NCBI RefSeq assembly: GCF_016865485.1
Contig: NZ_AP024452.1
Coordinates: forward strand, 310,001 to 374,000
Length of the DNA stretch: 64,000 nt
Direction of reading: 5' to 3'
Source of the DNA: Luteitalea sp. TBR-22
Lineage (GTDB): Bacteria > Acidobacteriota > Vicinamibacteria > Vicinamibacterales > Vicinamibacteraceae
The notes below the pieces were generated by a model. The model was not told the DNA's origin, made no database searches, and saw nothing but the letters and a program-made list of their open reading frames with translations. Position numbers and translations under genes: made by a program. Positions 1 through 10,067 of this stretch are shown here, one piece after another. Numbering within the stretch: position 1 is the stretch's first letter; each line of letters starts with the position of its first letter.

Positions 1-2
1 GC

Positions 3-44
3 CGGTGCCGGTGCCCGGTGCCCGGTGCCCGGTGCCCGGTGCCC
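3..44. repeat. Heptamer tandem repeat (GGTGCCC unit)
   Basis: About six head-to-tail copies of GGTGCCC lie just past the stop of the uronate isomerase gene. The same unit recurs, less regularly, at about 10127-10193. It is one of several unrelated 7-bp tandem repeats found between genes in this window. Confidence 0.8.
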
Positions 45-54
45 GATCCGCGCT

Positions 55-1452
55 TTACAACCGATACACCTTCTTCACCAGCGTCTGGCTCAGATCGACG
101 ATGACCTCGTGAGCCTCGGCTTCCTCGATGATGTGTCGGGTGACCAGTTGGGCCAGGAAGGTCGCATCGACGCGCCGTGCCACGTCGTGCCGCGCCGGAA
201 TCGACGGGAAGGCGCGCGTGTCGTCGTTGAACCCCGCCGTGTTGTAGAAGCCCGCCGTCTCGGTCGCCATGTGCCGGAAGCGCAGCATCCCCTCGATGCT
301 GTCGTGGAACCACCAGGGCGGCCCGAGCACGACTGCCGGGTAGTGTCCGGCCAGCGGCGCGAGCTCGCGGCTGTAGGCCGTCTCGTCGAGCGTGAACAGC
401 ACGAGCGTGAAGCCCGGGACGTTGCCGTACGCGTTGAGCAGCGCGTGGAGGTTGCGCGTGTACTCGGTGGCCAGCGGGATGTCGCAGCCGCGGTCGGGGC
501 CGAAGCGATCGAAGACCTGCTGGTTGTGGTTGCGGAAGCTTCCCGGATGCAGCTGCATCACGAGCCCGTCCTCGGTGCTCATGCGCGCCATCTCCATCAG
601 CATGTGGGCGCTGAACCGCACCTCGTCGGCCTGCGACACCGGGCCGGCCAGGGCGCGCGCGTAGATCGCCTCGGCGTCGGCATCCTCCATTCGCGCCGTG
701 TACGGCACGACGACCGCGTGATCGGTCGCCGTCGCACCCATCGACTTGAAGAAGGCCCGCCGCGCCTCGAGGCCCCTGATGAACGAGGCGTAGCTGCCCA
801 TCGACTCACCGGTCAGGGCGCCGATGCGATCGATCTCGGCGCGCCAGCCCGGGTGCGAGAGCGTGACGGCGATGTCGGGACGGAACGTCGGCCTGACGTT
901 GCCCCAGCCCTCGTCGCGCATCGCCTTGTGCCATTCCAGCGTGTCGCCGGCCGCGTCGGTCGTGCACAACACCGCGATGTTGAAGCGTTCATACAGGGCG
1001 CGCGGCCGGAACTCCGGCGTCCTGAGGCAGGCCTCGATGCGGTCGTAGATCGCCATCGCGTTGGCGCCGGTGAGCGTCTCGGTGATGCCGAACACGCCCT
1101 CGAACTCGTGCTTCAGCCAGCCACCGGTCGGCGTGCCGCGATAGAGGTGGAAGTGATCGGCGAAGAGCTGCCAGATGCGGCGCGGGTCGGTCTCCACCGG
1201 CGTGCCGTCCAGCGTCGGGATGCCGAGCTGCTCGAGCCGGATGCCCTGCGAGTACAGCATCCGCGTGACGTAGTGGTCGGGGATGACCAGCAGCGCGGCC
1301 GGGTCGGGGAACGGCGCGTTGGTGGCGAGCAGCTTCGGGTCGACGTGGCCGTGCGGGCACACGAGCGGGAGCGTCTCGACACGCGTGTAGAGGTCGAGCG
1401 CGATCTTCCGCGTGGCGGGATCCGGATCGAAGTACCGATGCGGGTGCAGCAT
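55..1452 (-). CDS. uxaC: Uronate isomerase (glucuronate/galacturonate isomerase)
   Basis: The 465-residue protein matches the usual UxaC length and carries the family's N-terminal PHGHVDP stretch (about residues 33-40) with metal-binding histidines of the amidohydrolase-type TIM barrel. UxaC interconverts glucuronate and fructuronate, or galacturonate and tagaturonate, the first cytoplasmic step of hexuronate breakdown. No other uronate genes adjoin it, so it may act with enzymes encoded elsewhere. The ATG at 1452 lies 8 nt after a TAAGCT hexamer and has no Shine-Dalgarno sequence, which suggests a leaderless message. Family assignment is firm; substrate preference is not visible in the sequence. 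Confidence 0.95.
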   Translation of the reverse strand: MLHPHRYFDPDPATRKIALDLYTRVETLPLVCPHGHVDPKLLATNAPFPDPAALLVIPDHYVTRMLYSQGIRLEQLGIPTLDGTPVETDPRRIWQLFADHFHLYRGTPTGGWLKHEFEGVFGITETLTGANAMAIYDRIEACLRTPEFRPRALYERFNIAVLCTTDAAGDTLEWHKAMRDEGWGNVRPTFRPDIAVTLSHPGWRAEIDRIGALTGESMGSYASFIRGLEARRAFFKSMGATATDHAVVVPYTARMEDADAEAIYARALAGPVSQADEVRFSAHMLMEMARMSTEDGLVMQLHPGSFRNHNQQVFDRFGPDRGCDIPLATEYTRNLHALLNAYGNVPGFTLVLFTLDETAYSRELAPLAGHYPAVVLGPPWWFHDSIEGMLRFRHMATETAGFYNTAGFNDDTRAFPSIPARHDVARRVDATFLAQLVTRHIIEEAEAHEVIVDLSQTLVKKVYRL

Positions 1453-1460
1453 GGCTGCAC

Positions 1461-1466
1461 AGCTTA
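1461..1466 (-). promoter_or_regulatory. Putative -10 box for leaderless uxaC
   Basis: On the minus strand TAAGCT ends 8 nt before the uxaC ATG. The spacing matches nine other TAnnnT-like boxes in the window. The box lies in the first units of the adjoining TTAACGC-type heptamer repeat. No clear -35 element is seen. Confidence 0.45.
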
Positions 1467-1516
1467 ACGCTTAACGCTTAACGCCTAACGGTTGACGCTT
1501 GATGACTGACGTCAGA
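1462..1516. repeat. Degenerate heptamer tandem repeat (CTTAACG to GTTGACG)
   Basis: A period-7 array begins with near-perfect CTTAACG units and decays through CCTAACG, GTTGACG and similar variants towards 1516. It separates uxaC from the 3' end of the YjbR-like gene and overlaps the proposed uxaC promoter. Confidence 0.75.
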
Positions 1517-1556
1517 CGCCCCACGCCCGTCGCGGAGGCCGACCACCCTCGCCTCG

Positions 1557-1898
1557 CTAGCGCTTGGGGCGCCGCGGACGCGCGGGCGACCGGGTGCGCG
1601 CCAGCCGCCACGCCGCCTCGAGCGCCGCGCGGGCGAGCTCGGGCGGCGCGCCGGCCAGCGTGATGCGCGTCCACCCCTGGCGCCCCCAGGCGCCGGCCGC
1701 GGGTGCGAACCACGTCGGGGCTTCCTCGACCAGGCCCGCTTGCGTGTCGGGGTCGAGGCCGACGGAGGCCACCGTGTCGTTGGCGAGCAGTCCCGCGAAC
1801 ACGCGGCCTCCCACCCGGAAGTCGGGGTGGCCCATGTGGGCACCTTCCTCGACTCCCTCGAGGGCGAGCAGCACGGCGCGGACGTCGTCGGCGGTCAC
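1557..1898 (-). CDS. MmcQ/YjbR-like protein
   Basis: This 113-residue protein has the features of the MmcQ/YjbR (CyaY-like fold) family: an N-terminal helix (TADDVRAVLLALEGVEE), a central GHPDFRVGGRVFAGL strand pair and the C-terminal WTRITLAGAPPEL segment before a helix. Members are small and often called DNA-binding, but their biochemical role is not settled. The start is GTG at 1898, only 24 nt after the stop of the upstream VOC gene, so the two are probably co-transcribed. The tail is rich in Arg, Pro and Lys. Family membership is likely; function is unknown. Confidence 0.8.
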   Translation of the reverse strand: MTADDVRAVLLALEGVEEGAHMGHPDFRVGGRVFAGLLANDTVASVGLDPDTQAGLVEEAPTWFAPAAGAWGRQGWTRITLAGAPPELARAALEAAWRLARTRSPARPRRPKR

Positions 1899-1922
1899 AG
1901 GCGACAGGCTGCGGCCTGCAGG

Positions 1923-2345
1923 CTACCTGGCAGGCAGTTCGGCATTGAACATCCAGCTGATGCCGAAACGGTCGACGAGCTGGCCGAAGCGCGCACCCCA
2001 GAAGGTGTCCTGGAGCGGCGTCTCCACCCGGCCGCCCTCGGCGAGCTTCGCGAACTGGGCCTCGACGATGGAGGTGTCCGTGTAGTGGACCGCCACGTTC
2101 ATGTTGGTGCCCGGCGCGACCTGCAGGCCGGGGTAGGCGTCGCTCAGCATCAGCTGCGAGCCGCCGATGTTCAGCGTCGCGTGCATGATCTGCTCGCCCT
2201 GTTCAGCAGTGAACTGCCCTCCGGGGACGTCCTTGTATTGCTGCCGGAACTCGACGGTGGCACCGAGGGCGTCGACGTACAGGGCGATGGCCTGGGCTGC
2301 GTTGCCACTGAAGTGGAGGTACGGGGTCACGGACCTGAGGGACAT
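1923..2345 (-). CDS. VOC-family protein (PhnB/glyoxalase-like)
   Basis: The 140-residue product has the vicinal-oxygen-chelate pattern of the PhnB type: SVTPYLHFSGNAAQAIALYVDAL at the N-terminus, a central MHATLNIGGSQLMLSD strand set, and a C-terminal DTFWGARFGQLVDRFGISW motif typical of this subfamily. Such proteins are small cytoplasmic dimers of mostly unknown substrate. The ATG at 2345 is chosen over an upstream ATG at 2387 because a strong purine-rich ribosome-binding site (GGAAGGAAG) sits just before it and the family starts there. It is the first gene of a likely two-gene unit with the YjbR-like gene. Confidence 0.88.
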   Translation of the reverse strand: MSLRSVTPYLHFSGNAAQAIALYVDALGATVEFRQQYKDVPGGQFTAEQGEQIMHATLNIGGSQLMLSDAYPGLQVAPGTNMNVAVHYTDTSIVEAQFAKLAEGGRVETPLQDTFWGARFGQLVDRFGISWMFNAELPAR

Positions 2346-2456
2346 GCGGGCTTCCTTCCGGCGCGCGGCGGGCGCGCTCATGCTCATAGAGACGAGTACG
2401 ACGCGCGGAAGTCATCGGCGCCCACGGCCGGGCCACCGCGCCACCCGCCATCGGCG

Positions 2457-3761
2457 CTAGTGCGACCCGAACCAGATGGTGAATCGGGTGGGGCCGCCGT
2501 CGGGGCCGTCAAGGGTGAACGCCAGCCCGTGACGCGTGAGGATCTCCTGCACCAGGGTGAGCCCGATGCCCTGGCCCGACTCCTTGGTGCTGAAGAACGG
2601 CGTGAAGAGGTGGGCGCGGACCTCCGGCGCGAGCCCCGGGCCGCTGTCCTCGACCTGCAGGAACGGCTGGGCGCCCGAGATCCCCGTGCGCACGACCACC
2701 CGGCCGTCGTGGTCCACCGCCTCGATCGCGTTCTTGAGGATGTTCACGAGGGCCTGTTCCATCAGGGTGCGATCCAGGTCGACCGGCGGCACCGGCTCCA
2801 GTTCCATGACGAGCGCGATTCGTCGCCGGTCGGCCTCAGCCGCCATCAATCGCCGGAGATGGTTGAGCAGGTCGTGGAGGTTACAGGGCGCCAGCGTCGG
2901 CTCAGGCAGGCGGACGACGTCGGCGAAGGCCTTCATGAAGGCGCCGAGCTGCGACGTGCGGTTCATCACGACGTGCAGGGCGCCCTCCAGATCGCTGCGT
3001 GCCTCGCCGGGCAACTGCTCGGCGAGCACCAGGCAGGATCCGAGCAGCGAGTTCGACGCGGCGACCGAGTTGTTGACCTCGTGCGACAGCATCCGGATCA
3101 GCTTCTCGTAGGCGGCCTTCTCGGCCTGTCGCAGCTCCTCGGTGAGCTCCTCGATCAGCAGGAACGTCCGGCTGAAGCCGCGGTCCATGAACGTGCCGCG
3201 GCTCGCCTTGGCGCGCCGGCCGCCGGGCAGGGTCACCAGCGCCGACGGCGCGGTGGCGACCGCATCGATCACGTCGTGGAGCACCGACCCCTCGGCGTGC
3301 GCGGGGAGGCCCGGCCGCACGTCCGGGCCGAGCAGGCGGGCGGCCGCCGGGTTCACGAAGTCGACGCGGGCGTCGTGGTCGAGGATCACCGCGCCCGACG
3401 GCGACACCTCGAGCAGGCTCTGGAGGAAGTGGTGCTGCTCGCGCACCCGCACGCGCTCGGCGCGCAGGGCGTCGGCCATCCGGTTGTAGATCGCGATGAG
3501 CCGATCGATCTCGATCTGGCCGGTCGGCAGGAAGCGGGTGGTGTAGTCGCTCTCCTCCAGCAGCTGGGCGCTCTCGCGGACCAGGGCGTGGGCGCGCAGG
3601 AGCCGGTCGATCAGCCAGGCGCCGACAGCGACCGACACGGCGAGACCGGCCTCGAGCCCGAGCAGTCCCCACACCGATCCGCGCGCAATGTGCCACGCCA
3701 GCGCGGCGGCGACGCCGTGCAGCACCAGGAGGTAGGCGTAGAAGAGTCGACGAAGTGTCAC
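2457..3761 (-). CDS. Membrane-bound sensor histidine kinase (NtrB/AtoS-like)
   Basis: A 434-residue kinase. Two hydrophobic segments lie at about 8-22 and 32-50, then a HAMP-like linker, a PAS domain near 110-150, an H-box RMLSHEVNNS with the phospho-accepting His at 227, and an HATPase_c domain with DSGPGL and GQGIGL motifs. The start is GTG at 3761. The architecture matches the kinases that usually follow sigma54 regulators of MacB-type efflux operons. Here such a regulator lies at 8525-9937 on the same strand, with unrelated genes in between. I infer that this kinase is its partner, displaced by insertions. The signal it senses is unknown. Confidence 0.88.
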   Translation of the reverse strand: MTLRRLFYAYLLVLHGVAAALAWHIARGSVWGLLGLEAGLAVSVAVGAWLIDRLLRAHALVRESAQLLEESDYTTRFLPTGQIEIDRLIAIYNRMADALRAERVRVREQHHFLQSLLEVSPSGAVILDHDARVDFVNPAAARLLGPDVRPGLPAHAEGSVLHDVIDAVATAPSALVTLPGGRRAKASRGTFMDRGFSRTFLLIEELTEELRQAEKAAYEKLIRMLSHEVNNSVAASNSLLGSCLVLAEQLPGEARSDLEGALHVVMNRTSQLGAFMKAFADVVRLPEPTLAPCNLHDLLNHLRRLMAAEADRRRIALVMELEPVPPVDLDRTLMEQALVNILKNAIEAVDHDGRVVVRTGISGAQPFLQVEDSGPGLAPEVRAHLFTPFFSTKESGQGIGLTLVQEILTRHGLAFTLDGPDGGPTRFTIWFGSH

Positions 3762-3968
3762 GTGGGAGATCCGTGGTGTCGGGCCATGTTCTTACTCCTC
3801 GCGCCAGGCCAGCAGCCTGCGCGCTCTCTGGCCAATGACAGTCGCGTCACATCGCTGCGGTCGCGGGCGGCCTCTGAGCGTCCTGCCGTCCCTGGGGACT
3901 CTTGTTCGCCCTGTTGCCGGCGGGGCTGACTCGATTCGGCGCAGCAGGCGCTAACTCATCCTCGTGCT

Positions 3969-4439
3969 TCAGCCGCGGTAGTCCTTGTTCTCGAGCTGGA
4001 AGCGGATGCCGTCGGGGTCTGTGAAGTAGACCTCGGGCTTGTCCTTGCGAATCGTCGCCTTGATGCCCTGGGCCTCGAGTTTCGTCGCCATGGCGTTCAC
4101 GTCGTAGTTGTCGACGCCGAGACACACGTGATCGACGCGGCCCGGGTTCGGCAACTTGTAGAGCCCGAGAAAGCTCGTACCGAGCGCGAGGTTGATGCCG
4201 GTGCCCTGGGTCGACGCGACCGGCATACCGAAGGTCTTCTGGAAGAACTGCTTCGAGGCTTCGGGATCGGCCACCGCCAGCGACACGTGATTGAGCGACA
4301 GGGCGGGAATCGGCGGCGCCTGCGCGGCAGCCTCGCTGGCCGAGGTGGCGCCGACGAGTGCGGCCAGTCCCTGCACGAGCTGACGGCGGGTGAGGCGGCC
4401 GGATTCAAATGCGGACACGAGCGAGTCGATGGCAGTCAC
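3969..4439 (-). CDS. Exported VOC-family protein with Tat-like signal
   Basis: A 156-residue protein with a long N-terminus holding a twin-arginine-like motif (LTRRQLVQGLAALVGA, about residues 16-31) and an AAAQ cleavage region near 40. A single VOC/glyoxalase domain follows (LNHVSLAVADPEASKQFF through VYFTDPDGIRFQLE). VOC domains bind a metal through His and Glu; His51 and the final Glu of FQLE fit that pattern. The GTG start at 4439 has a GGAG Shine-Dalgarno sequence. Export of a VOC protein fits a folded, metal-loaded Tat substrate. The substrate is unknown. Confidence 0.8.
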   Translation of the reverse strand: MTAIDSLVSAFESGRLTRRQLVQGLAALVGATSASEAAAQAPPIPALSLNHVSLAVADPEASKQFFQKTFGMPVASTQGTGINLALGTSFLGLYKLPNPGRVDHVCLGVDNYDVNAMATKLEAQGIKATIRKDKPEVYFTDPDGIRFQLENKDYRG

Positions 4440-4538
4440 GGAGCCTCCGTACGGATGGCGCGCGCGGCGGCCTCCGCGTCATCGCGCTCGAGGGCATCCC
4501 AGCGCGCGTCTTGCTGATCGAGCGTGAGGTCGGTTGAA

Positions 4539-5351
4539 TTACTTCCGACTCTCGACTCTCAATCTCTGAATCTGTTTCGTCGCGTCCTCGATCTGCGCCT
4601 CCACAATCAGCTTGCCGATGGAGGCCGTTGCCTTGCGCGGGTCGCCCGTGTGCCCCTGTCCGTCGTTCGGCTTGCCCGCGAAGAACTTGTCCATGCGGAG
4701 CTTCGACGGATCGAGATAAAGAAGACTGGTCGTGTCCTGGCTGCCCGCGTGACCGCCCACCTCCTCCATCGTCAAGCCGTTCGCCATGGCGATCGCATCG
4801 CCACGCCCCGGATAGTAGTCGGTGATGTGGTGGACGCGGACGTTCGTCGACGCCCACTCCTTGTTCAGCTTTTCTGACACCGCTTTCTGTCCCGCCTGAT
4901 TTCCGCCGCTGTCGCCAATGAACGCGATATCGACAAAACCCGCAGCCCGCAGGCTTCTGGCCGCATATTCCAGAATGCCCTCGTACACCGCTTCGGGGAT
5001 TGTGATCGTCCCGGGAAAACGCATGTGGCCGGCCGCCGGCTTCGGTCCGGGTATCTCACCTTCGGGAACATATGCCAGCACCGGCGCCACGATCGCGTTG
5101 CCGAGCTGCTTCGCGATATCGCCGGCCTTGTACTTCACGAGGAAGTTGTGCTTCCCGAGCACCATGTGCGGGCCGTTCTGCTCGGTGCCGCCAGTCGGGA
5201 TGATCGCTGTCGTCTTGCCGGCCTTGATGGCATCGCGGCATTCAACCCACGTCAGATCCTCCAGGAACACGCTGTTCGAACTGGGCTGCGCATAGGCCGG
5301 CGACGCCATGGAGACGAAGGAGAGCACGATCGGCGCATACACAAATCGCAT
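4539..5351 (-). CDS. Exported creatininase-family protein with altered metal site
   Basis: A 270-residue protein with a Sec signal peptide (cleavage near AYAQ, residue 22) and the creatininase fold. The family metal motif EQHGPHLP reads EQNGPHMV here. The NGHGGN loop reads GDSGGN, and the AGE-ETS segment reads AGSQDTS. In creatininase these positions include the metal-binding His36, His120 and Glu122, so binuclear metal binding is probably changed or lost. The ATG at 5351 has a GAGGTGGT ribosome-binding site. Just upstream on the same strand is a truncated cyclophilin gene. It could be a periplasmic amidase-like enzyme of a divergent subfamily; the activity cannot be told from sequence. Confidence 0.8.
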   Translation of the reverse strand: MRFVYAPIVLSFVSMASPAYAQPSSNSVFLEDLTWVECRDAIKAGKTTAIIPTGGTEQNGPHMVLGKHNFLVKYKAGDIAKQLGNAIVAPVLAYVPEGEIPGPKPAAGHMRFPGTITIPEAVYEGILEYAARSLRAAGFVDIAFIGDSGGNQAGQKAVSEKLNKEWASTNVRVHHITDYYPGRGDAIAMANGLTMEEVGGHAGSQDTTSLLYLDPSKLRMDKFFAGKPNDGQGHTGDPRKATASIGKLIVEAQIEDATKQIQRLRVESRK

Positions 5352-5432
5352 ACCACCTCACTTGGCGGAAACCCGGGCCCTGGAGGAAACATCGACAGGA
5401 GGGCCCTCCTGACCGCTCATTCTGCTGTTGGA

Positions 5433-5640
5433 TCAGCGGCGCTCGACGGTGACTCGTCTCACTTCCACCCGCGTGTGCGGCGTCTCGCCTTTCACCCGAA
5501 CCTGCTCGATCGCTTCAACCACCTGCATCCCGCCCACCACACGGCCTGACGCAGTGTACTTGCCATCGAGCACGGTACTGGGAGCAAGCACGATGAAGAA
5601 CGACGCGCCGGCACTCGCCGGAGTCTCGCCGTCAGGCCGT
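5433..5640 (-). pseudogene. Remnant of a cyclophilin-type peptidyl-prolyl isomerase
   Basis: The reading frame ending at 5433 encodes the C-terminal third of a cyclophilin: ASFFIVLAP, then LDGKYTASGRVVGGMQVVEAI, then a closing strand. These match the conserved SQFFI-APTPHLDGKYTVFGRV core of the family. The N-terminal catalytic region with its arginine is missing; upstream residues in the same frame look unrelated, and the divergent kinase promoter begins about 100 bp away. I read it as a decayed gene, possibly once in an operon with the creatininase homologue. Confidence 0.7.
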
Positions 5641-5739
5641 GGCGGTAGGGCCGGCTGTTCCAGCCCCGCGTCACCGACAGCGTTCTCACTCCTCGCGTCC
5701 GGACAGACCGCGCACGCTCCCACCCCTGACCGTCGCGTC

Positions 5740-5745
5740 TATACT
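5740..5745 (+). promoter_or_regulatory. -10 box for leaderless kinase gene
   Basis: TATACT ends 8 nt before the GTG start at 5754, which puts the expected transcription start at or next to the start codon. No Shine-Dalgarno sequence is seen. No convincing -35 element is found at 16-18 bp. Confidence 0.55.
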
Positions 5746-5753
5746 CGCCGCAC

Positions 5754-8426
5754 GTGGCCCTGACTTCCGGCAGCCGACTTGGTGTCTACCAGATCCTCGC
5801 GCCGATCGGCGCGGGCGGGATGGGACAGGTGTTCCGGGCCCGCGACACCACGCTGGATCGCGACGTGGCGCTGAAGGTGCTGCCGGACGCGTTCGCCGCG
5901 GATGGTGAGCGGGTCGCGCGGTTCACGCGCGAAGCCAAGACGCTCGCGGCGCTGAATCACCCGCACATCGGGGCGATCTACGGCCTCGAGGCGCGTGACG
6001 GCCTGACGGCGCTCGTGATGGAGTTGGTCGAGGGCGAGGACCTGTCGCAGCGGATCGCGCGCGGGCCGATCCCGATCGACGAGGCGCTGCCGCTCGCGAC
6101 GCAGATCGCCGAGGCACTCGAGGCCGCGCACGAGCAGGGCATCATTCACCGTGACCTGAAGCCCGCGAACATCAAGGTGCGCGGCGACGGCACCGTGAAG
6201 GTGCTCGACTTCGGCCTCGCCAAAGCGCTCGGGCCGGAAGGGCGGAGCGCGACGGCGGGCGGCGTGAGCGCGTCGATGTCGCCGACGATGACCTCGCCCG
6301 CGATGACGGCGATGGGCATGATCCTCGGCACGGCGGCGTACATGAGCCCCGAGCAGGCGCGCGGCAGGGCCGTCGATCGGCGTGCCGACATCTGGGCGTT
6401 CGGGGCGGTGCTGTACGAGATGCTCACGGCGCAGCGGGCGTTCCCGGGCGAAGACGTCACCGAGACGCTCGCGGCCGTCGTGCGGGCGGAGCCGGACTGG
6501 ACGCGGCTGCCGCCGGGCGTATCGCCCACGCTCGTCACGCACCTCCAACGGTGTCTGGAGAAGGACCCGCGGCAACGGCTGCAGGCCATCGGGGACATGC
6601 GCCTCGCGCTCGCGGGTGCGTTCGAGACGGATGCGGCCCCCGCGACCGCGCCGTCGCCGGCCGCGGCGCGCGGGCGCCTCCCCTGGATGGTGGCCGCCGT
6701 GGCGACCGTCGTGGCCGCGGCGCTGGCCGTCCCAGCGCTGCGCCATCTGCGCGAGACGCCTCCCCCCGCTCCGCCGGAGATGCGCCTGGACATCGCGACG
6801 CCCACCACGGAGGCGCCGCTGGACTTCGCCCTGTCGCCCGACGGCCGCGCCCTGGTCTTCGTCGCCTCGGGCGACGGGCCGCCGCGGCTGTGGCTGCGTC
6901 GGTTCGATCAGGCCGAGGCGCGGCCGCTGGCCGGCACCGAGGGCGCGCGCGGGCCGTTCTGGTCGCCCGACAGCCGCGTGGTCGGCTTCTTCGCCAACCG
7001 GACGCTCCAGCGCCTCGATCTCGCCGGGGGCGCGCCACAGGGGCTGGCGGCCGCGACGGGGGTCACCATCGCGGGCAGTTGGAACGCGGAGGGCACGATC
7101 CTGTTCGCGCCGCGGGCGCTCGGCACCCTGGCGCGCGTCGCGGCCGCCGGCGGCACGCCGGTAGCGGTGACGCAACTCGATGCGCCCCACCAGGTCGCCC
7201 ATCGCGCGCCGCAGTTCCTCCCCGATGGCCGGCAGTTTCTGTTCTACGTCAGCGGCACGCCCGCGGCGGCGGGGATCTACCTGGGGACGCTCGACGGCAC
7301 CCCGCCCACGCGGTTGACGCCGGCCGACTCGGGGGGCGCGTTCTTGCCGCCGGATCAGGTGGTCTTCGTCCAGCAGGGGACGCTGGTGGCACGCCGCCTG
7401 GACCTGGTGCGTCGGGTGCTGACGGGGGATCCCGTCAGGCTGGCCGATCGCATCAGCGTGAGCCTGCTTGGCCATCGGGGCTTCGACGTGGCGGGCGCAG
7501 GCCTGGTGGCCTATCGCGCCGGCGGGAGCGGGGCACGCCAGCTCACCTGGGTCGACCGGACGGGCAAGGTCGTCGGTGTCGTCGGCGCACCCGACGGGCA
7601 GGATCTCGGCTATCCCGAGCTGTCGCCCGACGGCCGGCGCGTGGCGATGCAACGCACGGTGCAGGGTAACCGCGATGTCTGGCTGGGGGACCTGCTCCGC
7701 GGCGGGCTGGCCCGCCTGACGTTCGACGCGGCGTCGGAGCACGTTCCCATCTGGGCGCCGGACGGGACGCGGATCGCCTTCGCCTCGAACCGCAGCGGCG
7801 TGCTCGACCTGTACCTGAAGCCCTCGAACGGGGCAGGCGCCGAAGCGCGGGTGCTGGCCTCGCCCCATCCCAAGCTCCCGCAGGCCTGGTCGCGGGACGG
7901 CCGGTGGCTGCTCTACCACGAGCTGCACCCCACGACCGGCCGCGACGTGTGGGCGCTCGACATGTCGGCCCCGGCCGCCCCGCCGCGCGTCGTCGCCAAC
8001 ACGCCCGCGGAAGAAATTCTTGCGCAGTTCTCGCCCGACGGGCGCTGGGTGGCGTATCAGACCGACGAGTCGGGGCGCTCCGAGGTGGTGGTGCAGCCCT
8101 TTCCCGACGGGAGCGGCCGGTGGCAGGTCTCCACGGCCGGCGGCGTGGCGCCGCGCTGGCGCGCCGACGGCCAGGAACTCTACTTCCTGGCGCCTGACGC
8201 GACGCTGATGGCCGCGCCCGTCACGGCCGCGGGCGCCACGTTCGCCGCTGGCCCGCCGGTGGCATTGTTTCCGACGCGGATCGTGGAGGGCGGGACGATT
8301 GCGACGAGCCGGCCGCAGTACGCGGTCGCGGCCGACGGTCGGTTCCTGGTCAACCAGCCGGTGACCGACGCCGCGGCCCCACCCATCACGCTGATCCTCA
8401 ACTGGCGGCCGCCGGCCACGCCCTAG
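5754..8426 (+). CDS. Ser/Thr protein kinase with C-terminal PD40/WD40-like beta-propeller
   Basis: The 890-residue protein has a Hanks-type kinase domain (about 9-285): GAGGMG glycine loop, VALKVLP lysine, IIHRDLKPANI catalytic loop and VLDFGLA. A single membrane span follows at about 309-328. The extracytoplasmic part carries repeated SPDGR and WSPD-type motifs typical of TolB/PD40 beta-propeller blades. This layout is common in Acidobacteriota. The propeller probably senses a cell-envelope ligand, and the kinase signals inside. It lies alone on the plus strand between the two parts of a split efflux/two-component locus. The start is GTG, leaderless by promoter position. Its substrate is unknown. 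Confidence 0.93.
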   Translation: MALTSGSRLGVYQILAPIGAGGMGQVFRARDTTLDRDVALKVLPDAFAADGERVARFTREAKTLAALNHPHIGAIYGLEARDGLTALVMELVEGEDLSQRIARGPIPIDEALPLATQIAEALEAAHEQGIIHRDLKPANIKVRGDGTVKVLDFGLAKALGPEGRSATAGGVSASMSPTMTSPAMTAMGMILGTAAYMSPEQARGRAVDRRADIWAFGAVLYEMLTAQRAFPGEDVTETLAAVVRAEPDWTRLPPGVSPTLVTHLQRCLEKDPRQRLQAIGDMRLALAGAFETDAAPATAPSPAAARGRLPWMVAAVATVVAAALAVPALRHLRETPPPAPPEMRLDIATPTTEAPLDFALSPDGRALVFVASGDGPPRLWLRRFDQAEARPLAGTEGARGPFWSPDSRVVGFFANRTLQRLDLAGGAPQGLAAATGVTIAGSWNAEGTILFAPRALGTLARVAAAGGTPVAVTQLDAPHQVAHRAPQFLPDGRQFLFYVSGTPAAAGIYLGTLDGTPPTRLTPADSGGAFLPPDQVVFVQQGTLVARRLDLVRRVLTGDPVRLADRISVSLLGHRGFDVAGAGLVAYRAGGSGARQLTWVDRTGKVVGVVGAPDGQDLGYPELSPDGRRVAMQRTVQGNRDVWLGDLLRGGLARLTFDAASEHVPIWAPDGTRIAFASNRSGVLDLYLKPSNGAGAEARVLASPHPKLPQAWSRDGRWLLYHELHPTTGRDVWALDMSAPAAPPRVVANTPAEEILAQFSPDGRWVAYQTDESGRSEVVVQPFPDGSGRWQVSTAGGVAPRWRADGQELYFLAPDATLMAAPVTAAGATFAAGPPVALFPTRIVEGGTIATSRPQYAVAADGRFLVNQPVTDAAAPPITLILNWRPPATP

Positions 8427-8473
8427 ACCCGGGCTCACCTGTGTGGCTTCAGGCTCATGGCTCCCGGTCGCCC

Positions 8474-8508
8474 GCCCACGACGTGCTGGACTCACGTGAG
8501 TCGTGGGC
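8474..8508. terminator. Candidate bidirectional terminator hairpin
   Basis: GCCCACGAC (8474-8482) pairs with GTCGTGGGC (8500-8508), and a smaller palindrome lies in the loop. It sits between the convergent kinase gene and the sigma54 regulator gene. No T-tract follows on either strand, so intrinsic termination is uncertain. Confidence 0.4.
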
Positions 8509-8524
8509 TAGCCCTGAGAGCGGG

Positions 8525-9937
<1,413 letters not shown>

Positions 9938-9981
9938 GGGCGAGTGCTGCGATGCCGAGAATGCTGAATGATGTCTGACGC

Positions 9982-10007
9982 CGAACGCGAACGCGAACGC
10001 GAACGCC
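9982..10007. repeat. Hexamer tandem repeat (GAACGC unit)
   Basis: Four consecutive GAACGC units, with degenerate extensions on both sides, lie in the 257-bp gap between the regulator gene and the last permease gene. The rest of that gap holds a REP hairpin (10068-10091) and loose GGTGCCC repeats to 10193. Confidence 0.75.
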
Positions 10008-10067
10008 CGACGGTTGGCGGTTGACGCGTCGGCCAGGGCCGACGCCTACGACTACATCTGGCCGGTC

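Noticed and set aside
1740-3929. 729-codon plus-strand frame opposite the VOC and histidine kinase genes
   Set aside because: The minus-strand proteins are recognisable. This frame crosses several gene boundaries and shows no domain.
5739-8495. 918-codon minus-strand frame opposite the beta-propeller kinase
   Set aside because: The plus strand carries unmistakable kinase and propeller motifs; the minus frame is low-complexity and His/Arg-rich.
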